From Desulfomonilia bacterium (lineage in GTDB: Bacteria; Desulfobacterota; Desulfomonilia; UBA1062): a stretch of 64,000 nucleotides of DNA. This document shows, one piece after another, positions 52,338 through 61,535 of this stretch. Position 1 is the stretch's first letter, and the number at the start of each line of letters is the position of its first letter. The position numbers and the translations under genes are program-made. The stretch is taken from NCBI GenBank assembly GCA_036567785.1, contig DATCTV010000062.1, positions 124,001 through 188,000 of the forward strand, read 5' to 3'. The notes below the pieces were generated by a model, which saw only the letters and a program-made list of their open reading frames with translations, was not told where the DNA came from and ran no database searches.

Positions 52338-53074
52338 TCCTGATAGCCTGCCCTGCTTATTGTCTGGAATATCTCCTGAGGATTACCCTTGCATGCCATA
52401 ACTCCATTGAACAGCACCTGTCCCCTGTCGGCAGGCACATAATTAAGGATATAGCCGGTATGCGTGATAATGAGACCCATTTTATTTCTGCTTCTGTGCG
52501 CATGTTTCTGTGAGAATTCGGTATGCGCCTGGAAACTTCGCTGCAAAAGAGAGCCTATGGTATTCCCGATCAGCGCAATGTTTTCAAGGTCGACGCCTGA
52601 TTCCGGTTCATCGAAAAGCATAAGGTCAGGCTGTTGCGCCATGAGTTGAAGCAATTCGGAGCGCTTTATTTCTCCGCCTGAAAAACCGGCATTGATATCC
52701 CTGTCAAGAAAATCAGTGAAATTGACATTCGCCGCGAGATTATCCACATCGGTTTCTTTGCCATGCCCGCATATCTCAACCATTTTTCTGGTTTTAAGGC
52801 CGTTGATGGTTGGAGGCCTCTGGTATGACATGCCGATACCAAGCTTTGCACGTTCATGAACAGGCATATATGTGATGTCGGTATCTTTGAAGGATATTTT
52901 GCCTGAGGTGACTTTGTACTGGGGGTAACCCATTATAGTCATCAAGAGCGATGTCTTGCCTGATCCGTTCGGGCCGAAAAGGATATGTACCTCACCGGGG
53001 TGAATTTCCATGTCCACCCCCTTGAGGATTTCCTTCTCGCCCAGAGACACATGAAGGTCTTCAATCTTCAGCAT
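52316..53074 (-). CDS. SufC-like ABC ATPase for Fe-S cluster assembly
   Basis: This 252-residue cytoplasmic ATPase energises the SufBD-type scaffold. Walker A GPNGSGKTS, signature FSGGEIKRSELLQLM, Walker B LMLFDEPESGVDLENI, the last pattern specific to SufC. A short extra segment (RSFQAHTEFSQKHAHRSRNK) precedes the His-loop strand LIITHTGYIL. The C-terminus ends ECIKCMK, with a CxxC that ordinary SufC lacks. A GGAG site precedes the ATG. First gene of the pair. Confidence 0.9.
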   Translation of the reverse strand: MLKIEDLHVSLGEKEILKGVDMEIHPGEVHILFGPNGSGKTSLLMTIMGYPQYKVTSGKISFKDTDITYMPVHERAKLGIGMSYQRPPTINGLKTRKMVEICGHGKETDVDNLAANVNFTDFLDRDINAGFSGGEIKRSELLQLMAQQPDLMLFDEPESGVDLENIALIGNTIGSLLQRSFQAHTEFSQKHAHRSRNKMGLIITHTGYILNYVPADRGQVLFNGVMACKGNPQEIFQTISRAGYQECIKCMK

Positions 53075-53141
53075 TGTGAATCTCCTGTTCTTGGTTTGAT
53101 TAAATCATCTATGTTATGTCAAAGAATCAGCAGAAACCGTT

Positions 53142-53171
53142 GGCAACTTGCCGAAATGGAATCCTATTCCA
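53142..53171. promoter_or_regulatory. Paired palindromes upstream of the sufC-like gene
   Basis: Two short perfect inverted repeats stand close together: GGCAA-C-TTGCC (53142-53152) and TGGAAT-CCT-ATTCCA (53157-53171), 68-97 nt before the sufC-like start. A TTGACA on the minus strand (53117-53122) lies between them and the gene. They could be regulator sites for Fe-S assembly; the regulator is unknown. Confidence 0.35.
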
Positions 53172-53228
53172 GTGAATACAATAACAGTTTACCAGATTAT
53201 GTTACATTATCAATGATATGATGTGATC

Positions 53229-54341
53229 CTAAATCAACTTGTCACAAACATCCAAGGCCTTATCGACAACTTCGTCCATATTATAATAGCGGTATTCGGC
53301 TAATCTTCCGAGAAATAATATGTTTGTAAGTGCCTCCATTTCCTTCTTGTATTTATCTAATGTTGCCAGACTGGAAGGATTATATACCGCGTAACTCGGT
53401 ACATTCCTTCCGGGTTCATAGTCTTCGGGGAATTCACGGAGAATGGTCGTTTTCTTGTGTTCCTGACCGGAAAAATGTTTGAATTCTGTTATGCGTGTAT
53501 AGGCATGATCATTCGGGTAGTTCACAACTGCAACCGATTGGAAGCGTTCCATGTCCAGGGTTTCGAAATCGAAACGCAGTGAACGGTATGGGAGCTTGCC
53601 GTGCTTGTAATCAAAGTAATAATCAAGGGGTCCTGTATAAATAAGTCGATCATACTTGATGCCCTTTATGATTTCCTTGTAGTCTGTATTCAGAAGCAAA
53701 TGGATATTCCGGCGGTCAATCATACGTTCGAACATGCGTGTATATCCATGCTTGGGTATTCCCTGATATGTATCCTGGAAATAACGGTCATCCCTGCTAA
53801 CCAGTACTGGAACCCGTGCCGTTACGGAAGGATCAATCTCATCAGGTTTTATCCCCCACTGCTTGACGGTGTAATGCAGGAATACTTTTTCGTAGACGAA
53901 TTCTGCAAGGAACTTGATGTCATTGTCATTATGTTCCCTCATCTTCAGGATTGGCACTCGAGCCCCGTATCCATATGTATCGATCAACTTTTCAACAAGA
54001 CGGGATGCCAGGTTTGACGGAAGCAGAGCTTCAATCGTGTTCAGATTGAAGGGGAGTGGCGCGTCTATTCCATCGATATGGGCCTGGACATGATGATCAT
54101 ACTGTCGCCAGTCTGTATACTGGGAAAGATAGTTCCATACACGTGCACTTTTTGTATGAAGAATGTGGGGGCCATAGAGGTGTATCAGGATGTCGTGGTC
54201 ATCATAGCAGTCATATGAGTTTCCTCCTATGTGTTGCCTCTGCTCAATCAGCAGGATTTCTCCCCCCTGCTCTGACAGACGATTGGCAGCCACGATTCCG
54301 GCAAATCCAGCACCGACAATTACAGTAGTAAATCTTTTCAC
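53229..54341 (-). CDS. glf: UDP-galactopyranose mutase
   Basis: This 370-residue flavoenzyme interconverts UDP-galactopyranose and UDP-galactofuranose, supplying Galf for surface glycans. The FAD-binding VIVGAGFAGIVAANRL opens the protein, followed by EQRQHIGGNSYD and YGPHILHT (substrate and FAD contacts), YTDWR and the C-terminal NILFLGRLAEYRYYNMD. A GTG start at 54341 is preferred (GGAG six nt upstream) over an upstream TTG. It is divergent from the glycosyltransferase gene, and no known Galf transferase family member is next to it. Confidence 0.95.
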   Translation of the reverse strand: MKRFTTVIVGAGFAGIVAANRLSEQGGEILLIEQRQHIGGNSYDCYDDHDILIHLYGPHILHTKSARVWNYLSQYTDWRQYDHHVQAHIDGIDAPLPFNLNTIEALLPSNLASRLVEKLIDTYGYGARVPILKMREHNDNDIKFLAEFVYEKVFLHYTVKQWGIKPDEIDPSVTARVPVLVSRDDRYFQDTYQGIPKHGYTRMFERMIDRRNIHLLLNTDYKEIIKGIKYDRLIYTGPLDYYFDYKHGKLPYRSLRFDFETLDMERFQSVAVVNYPNDHAYTRITEFKHFSGQEHKKTTILREFPEDYEPGRNVPSYAVYNPSSLATLDKYKKEMEALTNILFLGRLAEYRYYNMDEVVDKALDVCDKLI

Positions 54342-54594
54342 ATTCTTCTCCTGTATCAAATTTGAATATCAGAAAGGTTAAAATTTAGCAATACTTACGC
54401 CGGGAAGAATAGAATCATGACTTGAAGGAAATTTAAGGTCAGTGTGCAAAAAAGGATTTATTTTTCGGGAACCAAATCCAGGAGAATCATTTCTTTATGG
54501 TCATATGTACGGGGATATGGTAAAAAATATTTGTATATCAGACGGTTGGAGATTCCAGAAGATATGCAATTTTAAAATGCATCGAGAGGTTGGT

Positions 54595-55950
54595 ATGGAT
54601 AAAAAGTACAGAATATTGTTTGCAACTCCTGGTTTCTATGGACATGTCGCGGTGGCATTGCCCATCGCAAAACACCTTCTGGCGGATGGGCATACAATCG
54701 GCTGGGCCAGCGGCAGCAACATCAAGGGTCTCCTGTCGAGAAACGGAATAACTGAATTCTTTCCCCGCGATGTCTATAACGCAGGTATGGAAAAACTCAT
54801 AGAAGCAAAAGGAATCCATGATTATATGCAGAAGGTTCCCAGGGTCTTCACACCCCAGACAATCGAGACCTGCCTGAGGGAACTTATGACTGCCTTTGAA
54901 ACCTTCAAACCTGACGCTGTATATATTGATTCAATGGACCTGCTGGCCATGATGGTCTCTGATAATCTAAAGGTGCCCTATGCTCAGGGAAGCGGAACGG
55001 CAATTTTCTACTTCGAAAAGGATATCCCTCCAATCGGAACAGGCTGGGACATCAACCATGTCTTGCTCAACCGGGTGCGGCTTGTCCCGTATCTCCTTAG
55101 AACCGTACCGTACATGTTATGGTCTTATTTCAACAACAAAAAGGCACTTAAGTCCTTCAATCCGTCATGGAGCATTGAAAACGTCATCCGTGGCGTTTCT
55201 CCCTATCTGTTTATGCTGTTTTCAACCGACAAGGTTGAGTATCCGCGAAAGATGTTTATTCCCCAGGTCTTTTATGTCGGTCCCTCAATGCTTGTGCCCA
55301 ATGAGAGTGATCTGCCTGAATTTCCATGGGAACGCCTGGATCCGTCACGTCCCTTGATTTACTGTGCGACAGGCACTCTTTTCTTCAACTGGTACAAGCA
55401 GTTCTATAAAAATGTTCTTAAAGCCCTTTCCGATGACAATTTTCCGATCCCTGTTCAGGTTGTAATGGCGATCGGAGCCGGACAGTCCATAGAGGAACTG
55501 GGTGAAATTCCAAAAAATGCCATCGTGGTTCAATATTCTCCCCAGATCAAGCTCCTTGAGAAGACAAGTGTACTTATCACTCATGCGGGAATCAGTACCG
55601 TGAACGAGGCTCTTATGCAGGGAATCCCCATGCTTTCCGTACCGCTCGGACGCGACAGGATGGAAATGGCCCAGAAGTCTGCCTACAATGGCTTCGGTAT
55701 CCGACTTGACCTTCACAAGGCAACGCCTCGCAGAATAAAGAAGGCAGTGATTGAGCTTTTAAAAAATCCCAAATATCAAAGAGCTGCAGAAGGTGTTATG
55801 CATTCATACCAGAGTTGCGACGCCCCCCGTACGGGTGCCGATCTCATTCTGCGCTTGGCGGAAACAGGGAAACCTATCAGACGCAAGTTCGGTGCACCAA
55901 TCACGCTCAGGTCCATAAAGGATCTGCCGGCATATCTCGAAGAGGATTAA
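54595..55950 (+). CDS. GT1/UGT-type glycosyltransferase
   Basis: This 451-residue GT-B enzyme transfers a sugar from a nucleotide-sugar to a small lipophilic acceptor. The N-terminal half begins ILFATPGFYGHVAVALPIAKHLLADGH. The donor site is visible in the C-terminal half: VQYSPQIKLLEKTSVLITHAGISTVNEALMQGIPMLSVPLGRDRMEMA, the UGT/MGT pattern. The start at ATG 54595 follows GAGAGG; a longer frame from 54442 has no ribosome site and adds residues unlike the family. This family often glycosylates lipids and polyketides. It is divergent from glf and convergent with the acyltransferase genes. Confidence 0.92.
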   Translation: MDKKYRILFATPGFYGHVAVALPIAKHLLADGHTIGWASGSNIKGLLSRNGITEFFPRDVYNAGMEKLIEAKGIHDYMQKVPRVFTPQTIETCLRELMTAFETFKPDAVYIDSMDLLAMMVSDNLKVPYAQGSGTAIFYFEKDIPPIGTGWDINHVLLNRVRLVPYLLRTVPYMLWSYFNNKKALKSFNPSWSIENVIRGVSPYLFMLFSTDKVEYPRKMFIPQVFYVGPSMLVPNESDLPEFPWERLDPSRPLIYCATGTLFFNWYKQFYKNVLKALSDDNFPIPVQVVMAIGAGQSIEELGEIPKNAIVVQYSPQIKLLEKTSVLITHAGISTVNEALMQGIPMLSVPLGRDRMEMAQKSAYNGFGIRLDLHKATPRRIKKAVIELLKNPKYQRAAEGVMHSYQSCDAPRTGADLILRLAETGKPIRRKFGAPITLRSIKDLPAYLEED

Positions 55951-55960
55951 CTGGCTGACG

Positions 55961-55987
55961 GCCTCACGTTTGTGAGGCTGTTGTTTT
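55961..55987 (+). terminator. Rho-independent terminator after the glycosyltransferase
   Basis: A 7-bp stem (GCCTCAC at 55961-55967, GTGAGGC at 55972-55978) with a four-nt loop is followed by TGTTGTTTTT, a standard intrinsic terminator between convergent genes. Confidence 0.85.
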
Positions 55988-55996
55988 TAAGCTTAT

Positions 55997-57352
55997 TTAT
56001 CCTGATTGCGAATCCTTTACCGCAGACTTCATGGCATCTTCAGCCCAATCGATTTTCTTTTGAAGGGTATCAATGAATTTCTCGAATCCGGGACGGTTAT
56101 CGGTGTCGGTCATGAGGGTGATATCAACGCCGGAATCGTGAGAGATAATAAGGGGAAAGAGAGGGTATCCGATCTGGATGATGCCGAACGGCCACGCCCT
56201 TGTAGCCTGATAGGTTGGAGTTGAAAGGTCTGCCATTTTAAAGGATCCTACATTGGTAAACGGGTAGAAGAATGGGAATATCTTTCGCTTGAAGACAACT
56301 TTTTTCATAATGTGGATACCCAGGCCGATCAGCCATACTGGGATATGGTTGATATAAGCAGGGTGCTTTCTGTAGGCCAGGCCTTTTGAAATGCTTTCCC
56401 TTATATCTTTCTGGATCGCCCGTATCTTTTCCGGCAGTGGCAGATTTTCATATTTACTGGGTTCAATCATTATCAGCCCGGTCAGATTGGCAGCCTTCCT
56501 GAGTCCTGGCATGAGAAGCGCACGCAGGTCTACCGCTATACTTGATAGAATTTTCTTGCCGCGAAGACCGGGATTCAATTCGTAAAACGCTTCCAGTATG
56601 GCATAAAGAATCTTCCCGTTGAGAGATTTCTGGCTTATCCGGTCCCAGGGAATAAGAAGGCTATACCATTCTATGCAATTGTAGCTGGATGGTGAGCCGA
56701 TAAGATGTCTTCCAACATTGAGCCCCGGGAATAACACCGAACAGTCTTCTTTTCGAACAGGTTCAGCAGGAGCCACCTCGGAAATCTGAGGGCCGGGCTT
56801 TTGGAAATAGTCTTGAGGCAATGTCAAGGCATAGAGGTCTTCACGAGATTCAGGCCCGTCTGTCGGGCCGAGTGGAGCTTCACCCCTGAGGATACGGAAA
56901 AGTTCATTTGCCATTAGAAAAACGGATAATCCATCCATGGATGCATGATGTATCTTGAGATATAACCGGTGAGTTTTGCCGTCATTGAGAGAATAAATAG
57001 CTACAGGCGTTTCCCGGCGCAGGTTCATTTTATAGCGCAGGATCTTTTTCTCTATTATTTGCGGCCAGTTACCGAGAGGGCCTTGAAGTTGATGCGGATC
57101 AATCCTGATAAAGGGTATGGCGGTGTCTGTTTCTTCCCATCTAAGAGTAGACAGGCATCCTTTGAGCTTGGAGCGGCAGATAGGATATGTATCAGCCAGG
57201 ATGCGCAATGAGTCTATCACCTTTGCATCCGGGATATCCCCGAGGCCGTCAATTCCCAGGGCAACCGACATGGGCATGTCCTGTTTCTCGAAAGCCAGCC
57301 ACATACGCTCGCTGGGGCCTATAAGGCGTTTATACCTGCCCGATTCCTTCAT
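55997..57352 (-). CDS. Condensation/WS-DGAT-like acyltransferase 1
   Basis: The 451-residue protein belongs to the chloramphenicol acetyltransferase-like superfamily that includes NRPS condensation domains, PapA and WS/DGAT acyltransferases. The catalytic motif HHxxxDG is intact (HHASMDG, 135-141). Late in the chain a TNVGSF segment corresponds to the second-domain loop. It is the most divergent of the four tandem paralogues, lacking their shared N-terminal LNYxDFxxL block. No carrier-protein domain is attached. AAAGGAG lies 11 nt before the ATG. Last gene of the four-gene run, 75 nt after the previous one. Confidence 0.82.
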   Translation of the reverse strand: MKESGRYKRLIGPSERMWLAFEKQDMPMSVALGIDGLGDIPDAKVIDSLRILADTYPICRSKLKGCLSTLRWEETDTAIPFIRIDPHQLQGPLGNWPQIIEKKILRYKMNLRRETPVAIYSLNDGKTHRLYLKIHHASMDGLSVFLMANELFRILRGEAPLGPTDGPESREDLYALTLPQDYFQKPGPQISEVAPAEPVRKEDCSVLFPGLNVGRHLIGSPSSYNCIEWYSLLIPWDRISQKSLNGKILYAILEAFYELNPGLRGKKILSSIAVDLRALLMPGLRKAANLTGLIMIEPSKYENLPLPEKIRAIQKDIRESISKGLAYRKHPAYINHIPVWLIGLGIHIMKKVVFKRKIFPFFYPFTNVGSFKMADLSTPTYQATRAWPFGIIQIGYPLFPLIISHDSGVDITLMTDTDNRPGFEKFIDTLQKKIDWAEDAMKSAVKDSQSG

Positions 57353-57427
57353 TTTATCCCGCTCTCCTTTCTGCCGTGGTTCTTCTTTGCTTTGTATGCA
57401 TTAAAATCATAATACATTGAAGTTTAA

Positions 57428-58813
57428 TTATTTCGGTGGTTGGATTTTATCCAGGATTTCACCCAGGCATTCCTCGAATCTTGCCATGCAGGCTTGTACC
57501 TCGTCTCGTGTGAATTCAGCCTCCTGGAAGTTATAGGAAACAAATACCTTTTCATCCAGTGTGTTCATCGTGACAAAGAGTCCGTGAGATGGTGACGATG
57601 CGAGAAGTTCACACAGCTGTGCCTTCTGTCCATATGAATTGAGGCTGTCCATATTGCCTAGATTTGCCAGTGCTCCTGTTTTTGCAAGTATCCCGGCCCG
57701 CTTTGCCAGACGGATAATTCTTGCGTAGTTCTTTTTCCCGAGCAGCGTAGACATCTTTGCTGCAAGGCCGGAAGCGAGGGTCTGCCTCTTTTCTATCCTC
57801 CCGATTTTGTGCGTCATCTGTGAGTGTATGTCGCGGATTATGGCCATATCGTCATCCCACAGCTTTCGAGGGAGCCTTATCATGAACCCCGTGATGTAGT
57901 TGCCGATAACGGGTTTCCTTTCCGGATAGTAGGGCCTGAGGTTTACCGAGACTATAATCACTGCAATGTCCCCAGGGACATTCCTGCCGCGCGTCAATGA
58001 AACGGCTAGGGCAGCAAGTATAAGAGTGGTGATGCTGACGCCAAGTTCTTTAGCACTTGACCTTATTAAGGACAGGTCATATTTCAAGGCCTGCTGATGT
58101 ACATCGACAGGTCCGAAAAAGTTTACGGGTCTGTCGGTAGCCTGTATCAGATGTCCCTTCGGTGTCTGTCTGCTGTCTTCAATCATGGACTTGACAGACT
58201 TGATGAACTGGGACGGCAGCGTGTACCAGGGATGGTTCGCAAGGGCGGGCAGAAGGCTTGTGTCGTCTACCGGTACGGGGTCAGTTTTTTTGCCGTTAAG
58301 GTATGCCATCAAAGAACCCATCATATGCAGACAGGAAAACCCGTCTCCCACCACATGGTGGATCGAGAACAATAGCACAGGTGTTGGGTCATCAGGGAAA
58401 TACAGGATCTTAACCGGGAGCGTCTGGAAGAGTGAAAAAGGCTCATTGTAGAAATTGCGGCGCGCCGAGAGGAATTCACTGGAGTTGTAGCCGACTTTGG
58501 GAATTACACGGAATGCGTTGTTGAAGAACAGTTCGATCCTTTCGTCGGTTTCGTCAAGGATCCTGAGCCGGTATGAGAAGAGGGTCGGTTCCAGAAGTGA
58601 CCTCAGACGCGGATATATGGTAAGCAGATGCCTTGCTGCATCGCGGATCTCACGCTCGGGATGGGCTTCCCTGAAGCGCAGCATCAAGAGATCACCCTGA
58701 GCGATGTTGACATCCTCCATCGTCAGGTAAATGAAGTCTGCATAATTAAGCCTGATGATGCGGGAATTTTTGATTGTTAAACCCGTCGGGTTCATGGAAT
58801 TTTCAGCATTCAT
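57428..58813 (-). CDS. Condensation/WS-DGAT-like acyltransferase 2
   Basis: This 461-residue paralogue has HHVVGDG (152-158), intact. It shares long blocks with the next two genes: an N-terminal LNYADFIYL, the TIYPRLRSLLEPTLFSYRLRI segment, RRNFYNEPFSLFQTLPVKI, then VNLRPYYPERKPVIGNYITG and a late LGNMDSLNSYGQKAQ, closing with FQEAEFTRDEV. Such proteins move acyl groups between a thioester or CoA donor and a hydroxyl or amine. No signal peptide. GAGAGG lies nine nt before the ATG. Twelve nt separate it from acyltransferase 3. Confidence 0.85.
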   Translation of the reverse strand: MNAENSMNPTGLTIKNSRIIRLNYADFIYLTMEDVNIAQGDLLMLRFREAHPEREIRDAARHLLTIYPRLRSLLEPTLFSYRLRILDETDERIELFFNNAFRVIPKVGYNSSEFLSARRNFYNEPFSLFQTLPVKILYFPDDPTPVLLFSIHHVVGDGFSCLHMMGSLMAYLNGKKTDPVPVDDTSLLPALANHPWYTLPSQFIKSVKSMIEDSRQTPKGHLIQATDRPVNFFGPVDVHQQALKYDLSLIRSSAKELGVSITTLILAALAVSLTRGRNVPGDIAVIIVSVNLRPYYPERKPVIGNYITGFMIRLPRKLWDDDMAIIRDIHSQMTHKIGRIEKRQTLASGLAAKMSTLLGKKNYARIIRLAKRAGILAKTGALANLGNMDSLNSYGQKAQLCELLASSPSHGLFVTMNTLDEKVFVSYNFQEAEFTRDEVQACMARFEECLGEILDKIQPPK

Positions 58814-58825
58814 GGCTGTTACCTC

Positions 58826-60160
58826 TCAGGATATGACTTTTTTGATGCCGAGTAATGCAGCAATTGATCTGTCTGTTCTTTCAATGATGCCGATGATTTC
58901 TTCTCTGGTAAATTCCGCCTCCTGATATGAGAAGGACAGATTGATTGCATTGTTGAGGCTGTTCATTACAATCAGCAATGCATGCGATGAAGTGCCGCAT
59001 CCGGCTTCCACGACCTGGGATCTGTCACCGTGTCTGTTGAGGTTGTCGAAATTCCCGACGTTGGAGAAAAGGCAGGTCTTATTGATTATGCCCCGTTCTT
59101 TTAATACCCTGGCCGTCCAGGCGTAAACCTTTTTCCCAAGGAATGTTGAAAGCTTTACCGTCAGCAGCAGAGGAAGAATCTGTTTGTTTTCAATGGTTTT
59201 CAAATATTTATTGATCTGATCCTTTATCGTTTCCACAATAATGAGCGGGTCGGGGTTCTGGCCCATATCCACCTTGATTACCGGGGCCATGACGTAGTTT
59301 CCGAACACCGGCTGCCTGTCAGATGTCATGTAAGGCCGGAGGTCGATAGGCATCTCGATCCAAATCAGATCGCCCGCATCTTTCCTGTTCAGGGCCATCG
59401 ACAGCGCAGACAGAACGAGTACGGTCATGCTGCAGTTAAGCCTTTTAGCGCCTGCCAGTATAGTGCTGAGGTCGTGCGAGAGGTTCTGGATATGTATATC
59501 CATTGGACCGTAGAAGTTAACCGGCCTTTCCGATGCATGTATGATTTTCTTCTTTTCCTTCTTTCCTTTTTCATCTGCCTTGATGGAATTTAATATCTGT
59601 TGAGGAACCTTATAAAACGGACGCTCGAGGAACCCTCTTATGATGCTTGGTTCTTCAGCCGATTGTATCGGCGGAATAACTCCATTGAGGTATGACATGA
59701 GAGAATTGAGAAGATGAAGCCAGCCTGAACCGTCATATATCATGTGATGAACTGATATGAAAAGCATGGGCATGGGGTCGTCCGGGATATAGCGGATTTT
59801 GATCGGGAATGACTGCTGGAGGGCAAAAGGCTCATTGAGAAGATCTCTTCTGTATTTCAGAAAATCGGCGGTGTCGCAAGACAAGCCGTATCTGACCTTG
59901 AATGCCTCGTCGAAAAGTATATCCACTTTAGGGTCGCTGTCGTCTAGCACCCTCATGCGGTATGAGAACATGGTAGGTTCCGCAATAGACCTGAGTCGAG
60001 GATATACAGTCAGCATGTAACGCATGGCCTTTCTTATCTCGGAGGCGCTATGCCTTGTCTTGAAACGGATCGAGCTGAACAGTCCCTGAGATGTGACAAT
60101 ATCCTCCTGTGAAAAAAAGAGAAAGTCGATGCTGTTCATCTTGAATGTTTCGCTTTTCAT
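58826..60160 (-). CDS. Condensation/WS-DGAT-like acyltransferase 3
   Basis: The 444-residue third paralogue has HHMIYDG (138-144), intact. It has the same blocks as its neighbours (TVYPRLRSIAEPTMFSYRMR, LNEPFALQQSFPIKI, FGNYVMAPVIKV, SNVGNFDNLNRHG, YQEAEFTREEI). The start at ATG 60160 is used because AGGG lies five nt upstream, rather than the TTG or ATG at 60181. A Lys-rich linker (KGKKEKKKI, near 208-216) replaces the neighbours' neutral one. No signal peptide, so action is cytoplasmic or at the inner face of the membrane. Confidence 0.85.
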   Translation of the reverse strand: MKSETFKMNSIDFLFFSQEDIVTSQGLFSSIRFKTRHSASEIRKAMRYMLTVYPRLRSIAEPTMFSYRMRVLDDSDPKVDILFDEAFKVRYGLSCDTADFLKYRRDLLNEPFALQQSFPIKIRYIPDDPMPMLFISVHHMIYDGSGWLHLLNSLMSYLNGVIPPIQSAEEPSIIRGFLERPFYKVPQQILNSIKADEKGKKEKKKIIHASERPVNFYGPMDIHIQNLSHDLSTILAGAKRLNCSMTVLVLSALSMALNRKDAGDLIWIEMPIDLRPYMTSDRQPVFGNYVMAPVIKVDMGQNPDPLIIVETIKDQINKYLKTIENKQILPLLLTVKLSTFLGKKVYAWTARVLKERGIINKTCLFSNVGNFDNLNRHGDRSQVVEAGCGTSSHALLIVMNSLNNAINLSFSYQEAEFTREEIIGIIERTDRSIAALLGIKKVIS

Positions 60161-60197
60161 AATTGCCCTATGCCTCCGCATAGATGGATTGGATCAT

Positions 60198-61535
60198 TCA
60201 TAACTCAAGAAGTTCATCGAGGATGCCCTCGAATTTTGAAATGAGGTCATCAACCTTTTCACGGGTAAATTCCCTCTGCTGGAACGAGACCTTCATGTGT
60301 ATACTGCCGTCCATGCTGTTGACGACGAACAGAAGCCCGTGGGATACCCCGCAGGAGATCGCATCGAACAGCTGGGCCTTCGGGCCGTGCGAGTTCAAAT
60401 GATCCAGATTTCCGATATTTGACAGTCCGCATGTCCTGTTGATAAGCCCCTTTCTTTTTGCCGTGCGTATGCCGTGGGCATATAGCTTGCGGCCTGCAAT
60501 CGTTGTAAGTTTGAACACGATGAAAGGCAGCAGCATCTGCTTGTTCTTATGCATGCTCAGGCTGTTTTTTATCTGGGTGTTAATGTGTGATATTATTTCT
60601 CTGGGTTCACTCCATATGACTCTGGGAACCTGTATCTCCATACCGGACAGGTAGTTTCCGAAGACAGGCTTCGGGTCGGGATAATACTGGCGCAGGTCGA
60701 TTGGCAGGCCGATGCGGATGGTATCCCCGAGAACACTTACATCTTCCCTGCTGAATAGGATCGACAATGCAGTCAGGAACAGGGTGTTTATCGTACAGTT
60801 CAACTGTTTTGACTTTAACCTGATGGCAGAAAGGTCGTTCGGCAGGGTCTTGTGGCAGATATCAACAGGGCCGTAGAAATCGACTGTATGTTCTGTTGCA
60901 GGTACTGTCCTGATATTTTCAGGTTTTGCCTTCCTGTAAATCAAAGACTGGAACGTCTGCAAAATCTGGCGAAATATTTTGCCCGGGCTGTCCTCATAAA
61001 AGACTGGATCCAGGCTCGGATCGTCGATTTGATACGGTTCAGGGATCTTTCCGTTCAGATAAGACATGAGTGAGCCTGCCATATGTATCCAGGATGATGC
61101 ATCACCGGTAACATGCCGGAGTCCCATCAGAAGAACAGGGTACCGGCTGTTGTCGAGGTAGTAGATTTTAAGCGGCAAGGCCTGTTCGAGGGATATCGGT
61201 TCATTGTACAGGTTGCGTCTGAGTTCGATGTATTCAGGTGAATCAAACTCGATGTTTTTGAAAACACGGAAAGAATCCTTAAACAAAAAATCCAGGATCG
61301 GGTCATTGTCGTCGATTATCCGGAAGCGGTATGAAGACAATGTAGGTTCAACCACAGACCTGAGTTTCGGATAGATTGTAAGCATATACCTCAGGGCCTG
61401 GCGGATTTCTTCCTCTGAATGGGGTTCCTTGAAGCGCCAGGTCACGGCATTTATGTTCGCAAGGCACACGTCCGAGGTAGCCAGGTGAAGAAAATCATTA
61501 AAATTAAGGGGGACTGATCTGCTGCCCGTTTTCAT
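60198..61535 (-). CDS. Condensation/WS-DGAT-like acyltransferase 4 with altered active-site motif
   Basis: This 445-residue paralogue leads the run. The motif position reads RHVTGDA (140-146) and not HHxxxDG: the second His, which is catalytic in the family, and the Asp remain, but the first His is Arg and the Gly is Ala. Other blocks are conserved (LNFNDFLHL, TIYPKLRSVVEPTLSSYRFRI, RRNLYNEPISLEQALPLKI, VFGNYLSGMEI, SNIGNLDHLNSHG, FQQREFTREKV). It may be a slow, altered-specificity or non-catalytic partner. GAGG lies eight nt before its ATG. Divergent from the CapA-like gene. Confidence 0.82.
   Translation of the reverse strand: MKTGSRSVPLNFNDFLHLATSDVCLANINAVTWRFKEPHSEEEIRQALRYMLTIYPKLRSVVEPTLSSYRFRIIDDNDPILDFLFKDSFRVFKNIEFDSPEYIELRRNLYNEPISLEQALPLKIYYLDNSRYPVLLMGLRHVTGDASSWIHMAGSLMSYLNGKIPEPYQIDDPSLDPVFYEDSPGKIFRQILQTFQSLIYRKAKPENIRTVPATEHTVDFYGPVDICHKTLPNDLSAIRLKSKQLNCTINTLFLTALSILFSREDVSVLGDTIRIGLPIDLRQYYPDPKPVFGNYLSGMEIQVPRVIWSEPREIISHINTQIKNSLSMHKNKQMLLPFIVFKLTTIAGRKLYAHGIRTAKRKGLINRTCGLSNIGNLDHLNSHGPKAQLFDAISCGVSHGLLFVVNSMDGSIHMKVSFQQREFTREKVDDLISKFEGILDELLEL

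Noticed and set aside
54442-54594. Extended N-terminus of the glycosyltransferase
   Set aside because: No ribosome site at the upstream ATG, residues unlike the family, while ATG 54595 has GAGAGG at proper spacing and begins the first beta strand.
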